Shown: in pieces, positions 16,148 to 23,004 of the stretch
How the letters are laid out: each line of letters opens with the position of its first letter
Position numbering within the stretch: the first letter of the stretch is position 1
Assembly (NCBI GenBank): GCA_045546615.1
Contig: JAZQDD010000023.1
Coordinates: 1-64,000 of the forward strand
Direction: 5' to 3'
Length of the DNA stretch: 64,000 nucleotides
DNA from: CAG-390 sp045546615
GTDB lineage: Bacteria; Bacillota; Clostridia; Oscillospirales; CAG-272
Notes under the pieces: model-generated
Databases searched by the model: none
The model's input: the letters and a program-made list of their open reading frames with translations, nothing else
What the model was told of the DNA's origin: nothing
Program-made: the position numbers and the translations under genes

Positions 16148-16761
16148 TATCCGTTACCTCCTTCGGGCCATCCGACAGCATCAAAGACCGTTTGTCCCTC
16201 GCCATCGCCATTATGTACGTGCTGTACTGCATAGCCCGTCACATTTATGCTTACGGTGCATTCGCCGTATTTGTTGCTCATTCCCCTATCAAATGCCACC
16301 TCGGTGAACAGCGGCGCTGTGGTCGCCCCCGCTTCCAGCGGCTTTAGGTAGTACCAATATCCGTCGCGGTACTCCCAGTTCTTCGTGTCGTAATTGATAT
16401 GTGCATACTCAAAATCCGCCTCTGTCGTCTTGCCGTCAGCAAGCGTGACTGTGAGCACCGATGACATCCTTACCCACGCGGTGTGATCACCCGTGTTTGC
16501 TATCATCGGGATCTTGGAGTATTTTTTTCCGGGAGAAGCATCGTCAACGTCCTCGAACGGAACGCGCCCGCCCTTGTCGTCCTCTTTCTCCTCGATTAGC
16601 TCAATTTCGATGTTACCCGACGTAATTACGTTTGTAGCAGTGCTATTTGCCGTATAAAACGCGAGTGTTGTGCCCGGAACTATCTCCAAAATCAGCACCA
16701 ACATTATGGAAATTGAGATGATCCTGCGCTTTAAGCGCGCCCAGTTGACAGTTTTTTTCAT
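16147..16761 (-). CDS. TasA/camelysin-like subunit 7 (SipW-dependent)
   Basis: 204 residues with a long basic N-terminus ('MKKTVNWARLKRR'), hydrophobic segment to about 35, then 'LAFYTANSTATNVITSGN', the SipW-cognate signature (aromatic after Ala, then TN..T.GN). The mature part has 'PGKKYSKIPMIANTG', 'TAWVRM', 'GYWYYLKPLEAGATTAPLF' and 'GYAVQHVHNG...AVGW'. Its 'WYYLKP...GATT..LF' stretch closely parallels subunit 8 at 9333, so these two, which bracket the giant gene, form a pair distinct from the other six. The stop overlaps the giant's start by one base. GGAGAG lies 7 bases before the ATG. Confidence 0.82.
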   Translation of the reverse strand: MKKTVNWARLKRRIISISIMLVLILEIVPGTTLAFYTANSTATNVITSGNIEIELIEEKEDDKGGRVPFEDVDDASPGKKYSKIPMIANTGDHTAWVRMSSVLTVTLADGKTTEADFEYAHINYDTKNWEYRDGYWYYLKPLEAGATTAPLFTEVAFDRGMSNKYGECTVSINVTGYAVQHVHNGDGEGQTVFDAVGWPEGGNG

Positions 16762-16922
16762 CTATTTCTCTCCATTTCTAAAATATACGTGTTTTTTGCC
16801 GTTTGGCAGCCCCTCGCAGGGCATACGCGGTCACCTCCGCAGTGCCGAGGTACCCGTGTACGCCCTGCTCCCCAAAGGGAGCAGGGGTATTCGGCTTAAC
16901 GCCGAGAATTAGTTAGCGATGA
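16762..16922 (-). other. GC-rich structured spacer between subunits 6 and 7
   Basis: 161 bp with several inverted repeats: CCCTGCTCCCC-AAAG-GGAGCAGGGG (about 16872-16898), CTCGGC-GTTAA-GCCGA (about 16891-16906) and outer GCAGGGC...GCCCTGC arms (about 16814-16875). The first two lie directly after the stop of subunit 6 and lack a T run, so they may protect the 3' end of an upstream mRNA or attenuate read-through into the giant gene. Confidence 0.55.
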
Positions 16923-17840
16923 TTAGGGAGCTACGTAAGAGGGCATCTGTCCTACTGCAGGAGTGGTGCAACCATTCCAAACGATATCGTGATCGTCATC
17001 GGTTCCGGAAAGCTGGTAGTTTCCGGGAACACCAAATGCAGTATCGAGAGCATCGGCTGCAACACCCTTATCGTTACCCTTAACGTCTTTGTTATCGGCA
17101 ATGACCGGCATACCTTCAACCTGAACAGCTTCAGCTGCTACTTCAACGTCGATAGTGAATTGGTTGTTACCCTGAGCGTCAACTCTGAGCTCACCGCTGT
17201 CCCACTCGCCGTCTTTGTTAGCATCCATAAAGAGGTGAAGATGCTCAACTGCAGGATCGCCAGTCTTGATGATATCAGTGTCAGCCTCTACGTTGAGTCT
17301 AACTGCAGTGATCGCATTGGTGGTTTGGTCTCCTGCTTCTACGGAAGTATTGTAGGTTGCTACGTATACTATGCATGCCTTCTGATTGCCAACTTCGCCG
17401 ATATTAGCATTGTAAATATCGGTCCAAGTCCAATCAGTTGTGTTAGCCGTAACGATAGCGAGACCGTCTGTGCCAGTTATGTCGTAGGTGTAGGCGGTAA
17501 CCTCACCATTGGCATTCTTGGTTGCAACTCTGGGAGCAAGCTCTACGGGGAATGCAACGTGTACACGGATGTACGCCTCATTACCGGTAGTGGAAGTGTT
17601 CTCTACCCAGACTTCCTTCTTTACGTCAACACCGGGATAGAACTCGGAGCCGTCAGGATTGCCGTCGCCATCCTTATCATCTTCGTTACCGAAGTTCTCT
17701 TCGAGATCGATGTCGATCTCACCAATGGTGAAGGTGTTCGTTGCGTAATCTTCATCGGTGAAGTACGCGAGCGATGCGCTTACTATAGCAACTGCAAGCA
17801 TTGCTATAACAAGAGCAAGTGCAAGAATCTTCTTTTTCAT
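16923..17840 (-). CDS. TasA/camelysin-like subunit 6 with two EF-hand-like loops
   Basis: 305 residues, the longest subunit and the best match to a main TasA/CalY-type fibre protein. The SipW signal 'SASLAYFTDEDYATNTFTIG' is followed by 'EIDIDLEENFGN'. Two 12-residue loops fit the EF-hand spacing: 'DKDGDGNPDGSE' (about 57-68) and 'DANKDGEWDSGE' (about 208-219), suggesting calcium binding. Then 'YPGVDVKKEVWVENTS', 'NEAYIRVHVAFP' and 'AEAVQVEG'. TasA-family proteins donate a strand between subunits to build amyloid-like or donor-strand fibres on the cell surface; that role is inferred here. GAAAGGA lies upstream of the ATG. Confidence 0.87.
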   Translation of the reverse strand: MKKKILALALVIAMLAVAIVSASLAYFTDEDYATNTFTIGEIDIDLEENFGNEDDKDGDGNPDGSEFYPGVDVKKEVWVENTSTTGNEAYIRVHVAFPVELAPRVATKNANGEVTAYTYDITGTDGLAIVTANTTDWTWTDIYNANIGEVGNQKACIVYVATYNTSVEAGDQTTNAITAVRLNVEADTDIIKTGDPAVEHLHLFMDANKDGEWDSGELRVDAQGNNQFTIDVEVAAEAVQVEGMPVIADNKDVKGNDKGVAADALDTAFGVPGNYQLSGTDDDHDIVWNGCTTPAVGQMPSYVAP

Positions 17841-17918
17841 GGTTCGTGTCCTTTCTATAAATTTTTATTTTTAATTTATTGGCGCGCGAAAATGAAATTG
17901 CGTTTGACTTGCGTCAAA

Positions 17919-18578
17919 TTAGGGAATTTGATTAGCGCTGTAGACCGTATTCCAAGCCCCCTTGGGAGTACCAAGTCCCTCCACCTGAACAGCGTAAGAC
18001 TTAAATGTAACATCTCCGAGAGAAGTACCTTCTTTTTCCATATCATCCTTCTCAATGTCAGGACTTACAGTTACCTTATCACCATCGATAACCGGAATAC
18101 CATTGGAATCGTCGATATTAGTTTTAACTTTTACAATGTTGCCGTCTTTCACATACACATAAATGTAATTGCCGCTGGCGGTTCCAAGATACTGCCAATT
18201 AGCAGTATTCAAATTAAATGACAATGCGCTTACATCGTCGCCAATTTGTCTAGTAACTTGGTTATAATTGGCATTCATCGTCCAACCACCGGTGAGCTTA
18301 ATCTCAAGATAAATGTAAGCTTCAGCCGGTTCTTGGGTGGCGCTTGTTGGAACCTTATAGGTCACGCGGGGATCCTTTGTAATGTCAACGCCGGGAACTA
18401 CGGGATAAGGACCGGGGGTATCCTCGCTTACAGTAGGTGTTCCAAACTTAGCGGGGTTAAAAGTATTAGTCACTATTCCGCTGTTGGAGTAGAAGTAAGC
18501 AATCGTTGAGCCAACGCCCAGTGCAAACACCAACAGCATTGCCACTGCAAAAATGGCTATGTTTCTGAATTTTTTCAT
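17919..18578 (-). CDS. TasA/camelysin-like subunit 5 (SipW-dependent)
   Basis: 219 residues. Signal 'GVGSTIAYFYSNSGIVTNTF' after a hydrophobic run at 7-25. Unlike the others the next strand is 'NPAKFGTPTVSED', without the acidic LDE motif. The mature part keeps 'VVPGVDITKDPRVTY', 'AEAYIYLEIKL', 'NWQYLGTASGNYIYVYV' and 'SYAVQVEGLG...GAWN'. AAAGGTGA precedes the ATG at 18578; the gap to subunit 4 is 33 bp. The divergence of the strand after the signal suggests a specialised position in the fibre (end or branch), which is inference. Confidence 0.83.
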   Translation of the reverse strand: MKKFRNIAIFAVAMLLVFALGVGSTIAYFYSNSGIVTNTFNPAKFGTPTVSEDTPGPYPVVPGVDITKDPRVTYKVPTSATQEPAEAYIYLEIKLTGGWTMNANYNQVTRQIGDDVSALSFNLNTANWQYLGTASGNYIYVYVKDGNIVKVKTNIDDSNGIPVIDGDKVTVSPDIEKDDMEKEGTSLGDVTFKSYAVQVEGLGTPKGAWNTVYSANQIP

Positions 18579-18611
18579 TTTATTTCACCTTTGGTAAATA
18601 TGAAAACCTCA

Positions 18612-19241
18612 TTAGATTCCCCAGTCGGTCAAAGGAGCGGCATCCCATGCATCCTTTGCAGTGTTGAAACCTTCAGCCTGAATAGCGTATGCTCTAATCT
18701 TAACTTCTGCACCGTTAGTAATTTTGCTAAGATCAGCATCAGTTGCAACCTTAACATGCTCAAAAACTACTATAGACTCACCGTTGGAAACGGTTGCGGT
18801 TGTGTCTCCGGCTTTCTGGGTCTTGCCGTCATAGTAATAAACACCGGTCTGACCCTCAACGGGTTCCCAACCCTTGGCATCCATCTGCTTCTCAATAGTG
18901 GCGGCCGAATCCTCAATAGCAGTAATGGGGTTAACAACCTTTACGAAAAGGTAGCAATTTTCGCTCGATGCGTTGCCCTCCTTGGCTGTACCAACATGAA
19001 CGGTAGGATCTTTTTCATATTCTTTTCCGGGATAGAGATGGTAGCTATTGGCAGTGTCACGCTCTGCGCCGTCCGTAGAATCGTCAACGTCCTTCTCATC
19101 GAGGGCGATGACAACACTACCGTAAGTAAAGGTGTTGATAACAGCGGTCGGTTTGGAAGTCATGTAAGCGATGGTGGAGCCTGTAACCATAGCGAACAGG
19201 AGAACCATTGCGGTTACGAAAATCATTGTTCTTTTTTTCAT
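18612..19241 (-). CDS. TasA/camelysin-like subunit 4 (SipW-dependent)
   Basis: 209 residues. Signal 'TGSTIAYMTSKPTAVINTF' after a hydrophobic segment at 8-25, then 'YGSVVIALDEKDVDD', the conserved LDE...D strand and acidic loop. Further 'YPGKEYEKDPTVHVG', 'ENCYLFVKVV', 'GVYYYDGKTQKAGDTTATV' and the C-terminal 'AYAIQAEGFNTAKDAWDAA'. The last stretch is the clearest version of the A-x-A-I-Q...AW signature seen across the locus. It sits 58 bp after subunit 3; the ribosome binding site is weak (GTGAG), so expression may be lower than its neighbours. Confidence 0.84.
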   Translation of the reverse strand: MKKRTMIFVTAMVLLFAMVTGSTIAYMTSKPTAVINTFTYGSVVIALDEKDVDDSTDGAERDTANSYHLYPGKEYEKDPTVHVGTAKEGNASSENCYLFVKVVNPITAIEDSAATIEKQMDAKGWEPVEGQTGVYYYDGKTQKAGDTTATVSNGESIVVFEHVKVATDADLSKITNGAEVKIRAYAIQAEGFNTAKDAWDAAPLTDWGI

Positions 19242-19299
19242 GATTTTTGTCTCACTTTCTTAAAATGGATTTAAAAATTAAATTGTTGAATCGAAGAAA

Positions 19300-20067
19300 T
19301 TATTGTTCAGCGGTAATGGGAGAGGTAAAATGATCAGCCCACTGGGTAAGCATAACAGCTGCAGCGTTCGTGTAGGAAACGCCGCTTTCCTGAACTGCAA
19401 ATCCTTTAACAGTGATGAAATTAACATTCCGCTCGATTTTAGTGTTATCATGTACTCTCGAAGGATCCCAGTCTGCAGGGATGGTGAATTTGGTGAAGAT
19501 AGCCTTAGTATCAGTTTCTTTTGCGAGAGCCTCAACATAGTCGAATACATAAATGTAGTCGCCATCGGCATTGGTAAAGTAACCAACGTATGCCCAATCC
19601 GTAGTGTTGAGAGTGGTGTTACCCTCCTCGTCAACTACAAAGTTCTTAAGAACGTCGATGTGCTTACCGCCGTTTTTCAAATCAATAGCGTAAAACTGTG
19701 CGAACTCATCATGAACGTTCTTGTCAAGAGTTACGGTTGCGCGGATCCAAGCAGTCTCGGAGCCTTCGTTGTGAATGATGGGATCCTTGCCATAGGTCAG
19801 ACCGGGGTCGATGTCGTAAAGGTTCTTTGTGTCTCTGATAATGGGGTTCTCGGGGTCTTCGGGGTTTTCGTACTCTTCGTTGTCGGCAAGGTAATCATCA
19901 TTGTCAGAATCAAGCTCATCAAGAGTGATCTTAACGTTACCGAAGGTGAAAGTGTTTTCCACGTTGTCGGTGGTTGCGGTGTAGAGCGCGAGGGTTACTG
20001 CTGCGGACATTGCGCACATAAGTATCATAGCAACGATCACGAGCAGTGTCTTTTTGGTGTTTTTCAT
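19300..20067 (-). CDS. TasA/camelysin-like subunit 3 with acidic insertion
   Basis: 255 residues. Signal 'AAVTLALYTATTDNVENTF', then 'GNVKITLDELDSDNDDYL'. An acidic insertion of about 30 residues follows ('NEEYENPEDPENP'); 'DSDNDDYLADNE' has EF-hand-like spacing of Asp residues. Core pattern 'PGLTYGKDPIIHNEG', 'TAWIRATVTL', 'TDWAYVGYFTNADGDYIYVF' and 'GFAVQESGV' near the end. GGAGG lies 7 bases before ATG 20067. It is one of six tandem subunits that are recognisably related but far from identical, so the array is an old duplication rather than a recent one. Confidence 0.85.
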   Translation of the reverse strand: MKNTKKTLLVIVAMILMCAMSAAVTLALYTATTDNVENTFTFGNVKITLDELDSDNDDYLADNEEYENPEDPENPIIRDTKNLYDIDPGLTYGKDPIIHNEGSETAWIRATVTLDKNVHDEFAQFYAIDLKNGGKHIDVLKNFVVDEEGNTTLNTTDWAYVGYFTNADGDYIYVFDYVEALAKETDTKAIFTKFTIPADWDPSRVHDNTKIERNVNFITVKGFAVQESGVSYTNAAAVMLTQWADHFTSPITAEQ

Positions 20068-20139
20068 TTCTTTTCCTCCATGAAAAAAATTTTTTTATTT
20101 ATTTATTTAATTATAAATAAATCAAGTAATGTGTGGCTA

Positions 20140-20799
20140 TTAGGACTTGCCAAGCTCGGTATTAAGTGCGCTCCAAGCGGCTTGAGCGTTAGCCGCGTGA
20201 GCCTTGCCGGCATCCTTGATGGTATCAGCCTGAATTGCGTATGCGGTAATGGTGATACTTTGTCCGTCTGCGGCAGCATTGACAAGCTCGTCGCCTGTAG
20301 CTGTGCTCTTAACCGTAATTGTCGTGAAAACGGGAAGATCTACGTTATTTGGCTTACCAAGTCCGGTTACGGTTTCATTGTAATAGTAGATATCACCCTC
20401 CAGCTTCGTCCAGCCGTTTGTAGTCATTTGATCCGTGATATTTGCAGTATCAAGCACGGCGGCAACGTCATCGCTAATAACCACCTCGACGAAGATGTAA
20501 GACTCCTCGCTGTACTTGCTAACGTGAACGGTCGGGTCCTTGGAAAGAGTTGCGCCCGACGTCAGCTTATATTTGTTTGCAAGGTCTCTTGTTTGTCCAT
20601 TGATGGTAACGTTATCAGCGGTATTTGAGTCGTTATCCACGTCCACCTCGTCAAGCGATATCTCGACGTTACCAACCGAGAAAGTGTTGACGACTGATTT
20701 GGACTTATCGTAAAGATACGCAAAAGTTACCGATACCGAAATTATGCAAACAAGAAGCATTGCGAGCACGGTGATAAGCGTTCTTTTTATATTTCTCAT
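20140..20799 (-). CDS. TasA/camelysin-like subunit 2 (SipW-dependent)
   Basis: 219 residues. Signal 'VSVTFAYLYDKSKSVVNTF', then 'VGNVEISLDEVDVDNDSN' (acidic loop). Core pattern 'SGATLSKDPTVHVSKYS', 'ESYIFVEVVI', 'WTKLEGDIYYYNETV' and 'AYAIQADTIKDAG...AAWSAL'. The spacing between the KDPT strand and the Q motif matches subunits 1 and 4. AAGGAG precedes the ATG. Like its neighbours it has no C-terminal anchor, fitting a subunit that is released across the membrane by SipW and assembled outside. Confidence 0.85.
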   Translation of the reverse strand: MRNIKRTLITVLAMLLVCIISVSVTFAYLYDKSKSVVNTFSVGNVEISLDEVDVDNDSNTADNVTINGQTRDLANKYKLTSGATLSKDPTVHVSKYSEESYIFVEVVISDDVAAVLDTANITDQMTTNGWTKLEGDIYYYNETVTGLGKPNNVDLPVFTTITVKSTATGDELVNAAADGQSITITAYAIQADTIKDAGKAHAANAQAAWSALNTELGKS

Positions 20800-20841
20800 T
20801 GCTTTTTCTCCTTAAATATATAAGAATTCAAAGTGTACGTT

Positions 20842-21534
20842 TTATTTGCTTTTAAGACCAAAGGGGTCGCAGGTTTCCACAATTATGTTCCAAACTTCGC
20901 CGTATGTCATGTTGTCAGTTCCCTCATTTTGGAAAGCAAAAGCGGTTATTGTTATTTCGCTAAGATCCGCGCCCTTAAGTTGGCTGTACGTCGCGCTTTC
21001 ATCAATCGTTATGGAGCTGAAGAATTGAATCTTGTCATTTGCTTTAAAAGTCTTTTGGCATGAAAACACCCTATACTCTGAATGATTTTCCAACTCACTC
21101 GGAACAGAAACTTCACCAAAATCAACAGACCAACCATTACCGATGATTTGGTTTGAGAGGTCATTGTTATAATCTATAACACTCGAGAGCGATTTCGGTA
21201 TATGCAAAAGCACAAACACTATGCACTCCTCGCTGCCTTCCTCTACGTATATGGTAGGATCTTTTACGTAGGTTCTTCCGGGGACGAGCTTATAGTCGTT
21301 TTCAATAACGCGGGGAGCATCCTTCAATTCAACCACGTTTCCGTTTTCGTCGACGGGCTGACCGTACTCATTTACTTTTGCCTCGTCAAGTGAAATTTTT
21401 ACCTTTCCGACCGTGAATGTGTTTTGCACCACATCCGTTTGCGACTTCAAATAGGCAATGGTTGCTGTTGTCGAGAGCGCAGCAGTAAGAATCATTGCTA
21501 CTACATGCAAAATAATCTTTTTATATCTCTTCAT
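20842..21534 (-). CDS. TasA/camelysin-like subunit 1 (SipW-dependent)
   Basis: 230 residues, first subunit downstream of sipW. Signal 'STTATIAYLKSQTDVVQNTF', then 'VGKVKISLDEAKVNEYG'. Core pattern 'VPGRTYVKDPTIYVEEG', 'EECIVFVLLHIP', a divergent middle ('FGEVSVPSELENHSEY') and 'ITAFAFQNEG' as the variant of the A-x-A-x-Q motif. It has two cysteines in the mature part (residues near 110 and 170) and one near the C-terminus, unlike the other subunits, so a disulphide is possible. AAAGGAG lies 13 bases before ATG 21534. Confidence 0.84.
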   Translation of the reverse strand: MKRYKKIILHVVAMILTAALSTTATIAYLKSQTDVVQNTFTVGKVKISLDEAKVNEYGQPVDENGNVVELKDAPRVIENDYKLVPGRTYVKDPTIYVEEGSEECIVFVLLHIPKSLSSVIDYNNDLSNQIIGNGWSVDFGEVSVPSELENHSEYRVFSCQKTFKANDKIQFFSSITIDESATYSQLKGADLSEITITAFAFQNEGTDNMTYGEVWNIIVETCDPFGLKSK

Positions 21535-21587
21535 TAGCAGCCATCTCCTTTCTTTGAATTTCGATTTGCGTTTTGTATTTGCCGCGG

Positions 21588-21601
21588 CGAAAAGCTACCT
21601 T
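21588..21601. repeat. GCTACCTT repeat, copy 3 (partial)
   Basis: CGAAAAGCTACCTT, matching the 3' half of the repeats at 4555-4585 and 6371-6401. It lies between the sipW stop and subunit 1. Confidence 0.35.
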
Positions 21602-21615
21602 ATTATATATAAGAG

Positions 21616-22254
21616 TTATTCTGCGGTATTATCACCGTTTTCAGCAGGAGTTTCGGGAGTTTCGGGGTTTTCGGTATTGTCTGAGGATATTGTCTGATCT
21701 TCTTTTTTCTCCTCTTCCTTCTTATCGGGGAAAATCAGGTCGGGCAGGAACGTCGCTAAAAGAAGCAGACAAGCCATAACTATTGCGATATACGTTCCCG
21801 GGGGGTTCTGTATGTAATCGGCAACGTATCCGAGATAAGGAACCGAGAAGATGGGCTTGCCGATAACGTTATTCTCATGCAGAAGCGAACCATCGACGGA
21901 GTTGTTCGCATCGCCCTTGGTGACGAAGCGTATTGCTTGCTTGCCGGTCCTGTCGTTGATGATGGGCGCGCCCGTTTCGTCAACGGCGGGGACTATCTCC
22001 TCTATCCTGTGGGTAACGACCACAGAATCGGAAAGCATATAAGTAACAGGGTCGCCCTTCTTAAGTTCGTGAGGATCAACGTCCACAACGTAAATTATCG
22101 AGCCTACGTGATATTCAGGCTCCATCGATCCGGAGAGCACTGTGTAGGGATCAATGCCCACGAGCCTTACACCCGCAAGCAAAATGGCTATGACTACCGC
22201 CAAAACGACGATGGTCCAAGTAACTATATTCCAAATTGTTTTCGCTGTTTTCAT
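21616..22254 (-). CDS. sipW: Signal peptidase I of the SipW (S26B, Ser-His) type
   Basis: 212 residues. Two membrane segments (about 8-30 and 155-172) flank the catalytic domain. The serine motif 'VLSGSMEP' and the histidine motif 'VVTHRI' mark the ER/archaeal-like Ser-His class, in contrast to Ser-Lys signal peptidases; 'FVTKGDANNSVDGS' is the conserved box E-like region and 'GYVADYI' follows. SipW cleaves the specialised signals of TasA/camelysin-type substrates, and eight such genes follow directly. The C-terminus carries an extra acidic Pro/Thr tail ('ETPETPAENGDNTAE'), not needed for catalysis. First gene of the run; AAAGGCGG precedes the ATG. Confidence 0.93.
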   Translation of the reverse strand: MKTAKTIWNIVTWTIVVLAVVIAILLAGVRLVGIDPYTVLSGSMEPEYHVGSIIYVVDVDPHELKKGDPVTYMLSDSVVVTHRIEEIVPAVDETGAPIINDRTGKQAIRFVTKGDANNSVDGSLLHENNVIGKPIFSVPYLGYVADYIQNPPGTYIAIVMACLLLLATFLPDLIFPDKKEEEKKEDQTISSDNTENPETPETPAENGDNTAE

Positions 22255-22318
22255 TTGTCCGCCTTTTTAGTTGTTTTTTAAAGACAATTATCGATAATAG
22301 ATATATTGATACATAAAT

Positions 22319-22347
22319 ATTATAAAGTAAAATCATTAAAAAATCAA
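22319..22347 (-). promoter_or_regulatory. Promoter of the sipW operon
   Basis: On the minus strand TTGATT (22347-22342), 17-bp spacer, TATAAT (22324-22319), about 65 bp upstream of sipW. The remaining 22348-22541 stretch is very AT-rich with A/T tracts and no visible gene. Confidence 0.65.
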
Positions 22348-22541
22348 GTATTTATTTGATTTTTTCAAAAAATATGTTAATTATTACAAATATAAGGCTA
22401 ATTTCAAGCCATATAAAAAAAGTTTTTGTGTAAAACGGCGAAATAGTTTAAAAAGTAACAAGTCTGATATTTTTTTAACACTTTGTGGCGTAAACTATTT
22501 TGATTTTTATTAAATTTTTTTGATTTTTTTCATTTTTTCTA

Positions 22542-22570
22542 TTGACAAATGATTTCAAATGTGGTATCAT
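22542..22570 (+). promoter_or_regulatory. Promoter of tRNA-Arg
   Basis: TTGACA (22542-22547), 17-bp spacer, TATCAT (22565-22570), 33 bp before the tRNA. Confidence 0.8.
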
Positions 22571-22603
22571 GTGTGAGTACGCGAAACGTACCAAATTTCA
22601 TAT

Positions 22604-22680
22604 GCGCCGTTAGCTCAGCCGGATAGAGTGTTTGGCTACGAACCAAAAGGCCAGGGGTTCGAGTCCCTTACGGCGCGCCA
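22604..22680 (+). tRNA. tRNA-Arg (ACG)
   Basis: Acceptor GCGCCGT/ACGGCGC, discriminator G, encoded CCA (22678-22680); D arm AGCTCAGCCGGATAGAG; anticodon stem TTTGG/CCAAA with loop CTACGAA (anticodon ACG, read as ICG after deamination); T arm GGGGTTCGAGTCCC. Single gene with its own promoter and terminator. Confidence 0.97.
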
Positions 22681-22724
22681 CGAAAACCACCGCACAGCGG
22701 TGGTTTTTTGTGCGTGGCGTTTGG
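22656..22724 (+). repeat. tRNA-Arg 3' end plus terminator, proximal copy
   Basis: Starts at the GGTTC of the T loop, includes the CCA end and terminator, and is repeated at 22790-22859 with very few differences. Confidence 0.85.
22683..22709 (+). terminator. Terminator of tRNA-Arg
   Basis: AAAACCACCGC-ACA-GCGGTGGTTTT with T run, right after the CCA end. Confidence 0.85.
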
Positions 22725-22789
22725 GTCGAGAAGCCCTCGCTGAACTTTAGTTCAGGCTGGTTTTCGTTCGCGTAAGCGGACGAAATGTA
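22725..22789. other. Hairpin-bearing insert between the two tRNA-Arg 3' repeats
   Basis: 65 bp containing CTGAACT-TT-AGTTCAG (about 22739-22754) and CGTTCGC-GTAA-GCGGACG (about 22765-22782, GNRA loop). No gene. Confidence 0.7.
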
Positions 22790-22859
22790 GGTTCGAGTCC
22801 CTTACGGCGCGCCATGAAAACCACCGCATAGCGGTGGTTTTTTTGTGCGTGGCGTTTGG
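22790..22859 (+). repeat. tRNA-Arg 3' end plus terminator, distal copy
   Basis: GGTTCGAGTCCC through the CCA end and a second terminator (22817-22844); lacks the rest of the tRNA, so it is not functional as a tRNA. Confidence 0.85.
22817..22844 (+). terminator. Terminator in the distal tRNA-Arg repeat
   Basis: AAAACCACCGC-ATA-GCGGTGGTTTT with an eight-T run. 22860-23004 downstream holds only the leader of the next gene. Confidence 0.8.
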
Positions 22860-23004
22860 ATAGTATATCTAATCACGCACCGTCACGCATTCTTTAGTAA
22901 ATTTACACAAAACCATCTTGCGCTTTTCCCTTTTTTATGCTATAATTGCATTAGAAAAAACACCGCATAATCGATTTGTAAATCTTAATCAATAAGGAGA
23001 AAAA

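Noticed and set aside
16989..20628. Cys/Val-rich plus-strand frames of over 400 codons opposite the TasA-like genes
   Set aside because: Shadow frames; the minus strand has signal peptides, ribosome binding sites and shared motifs in each gene.
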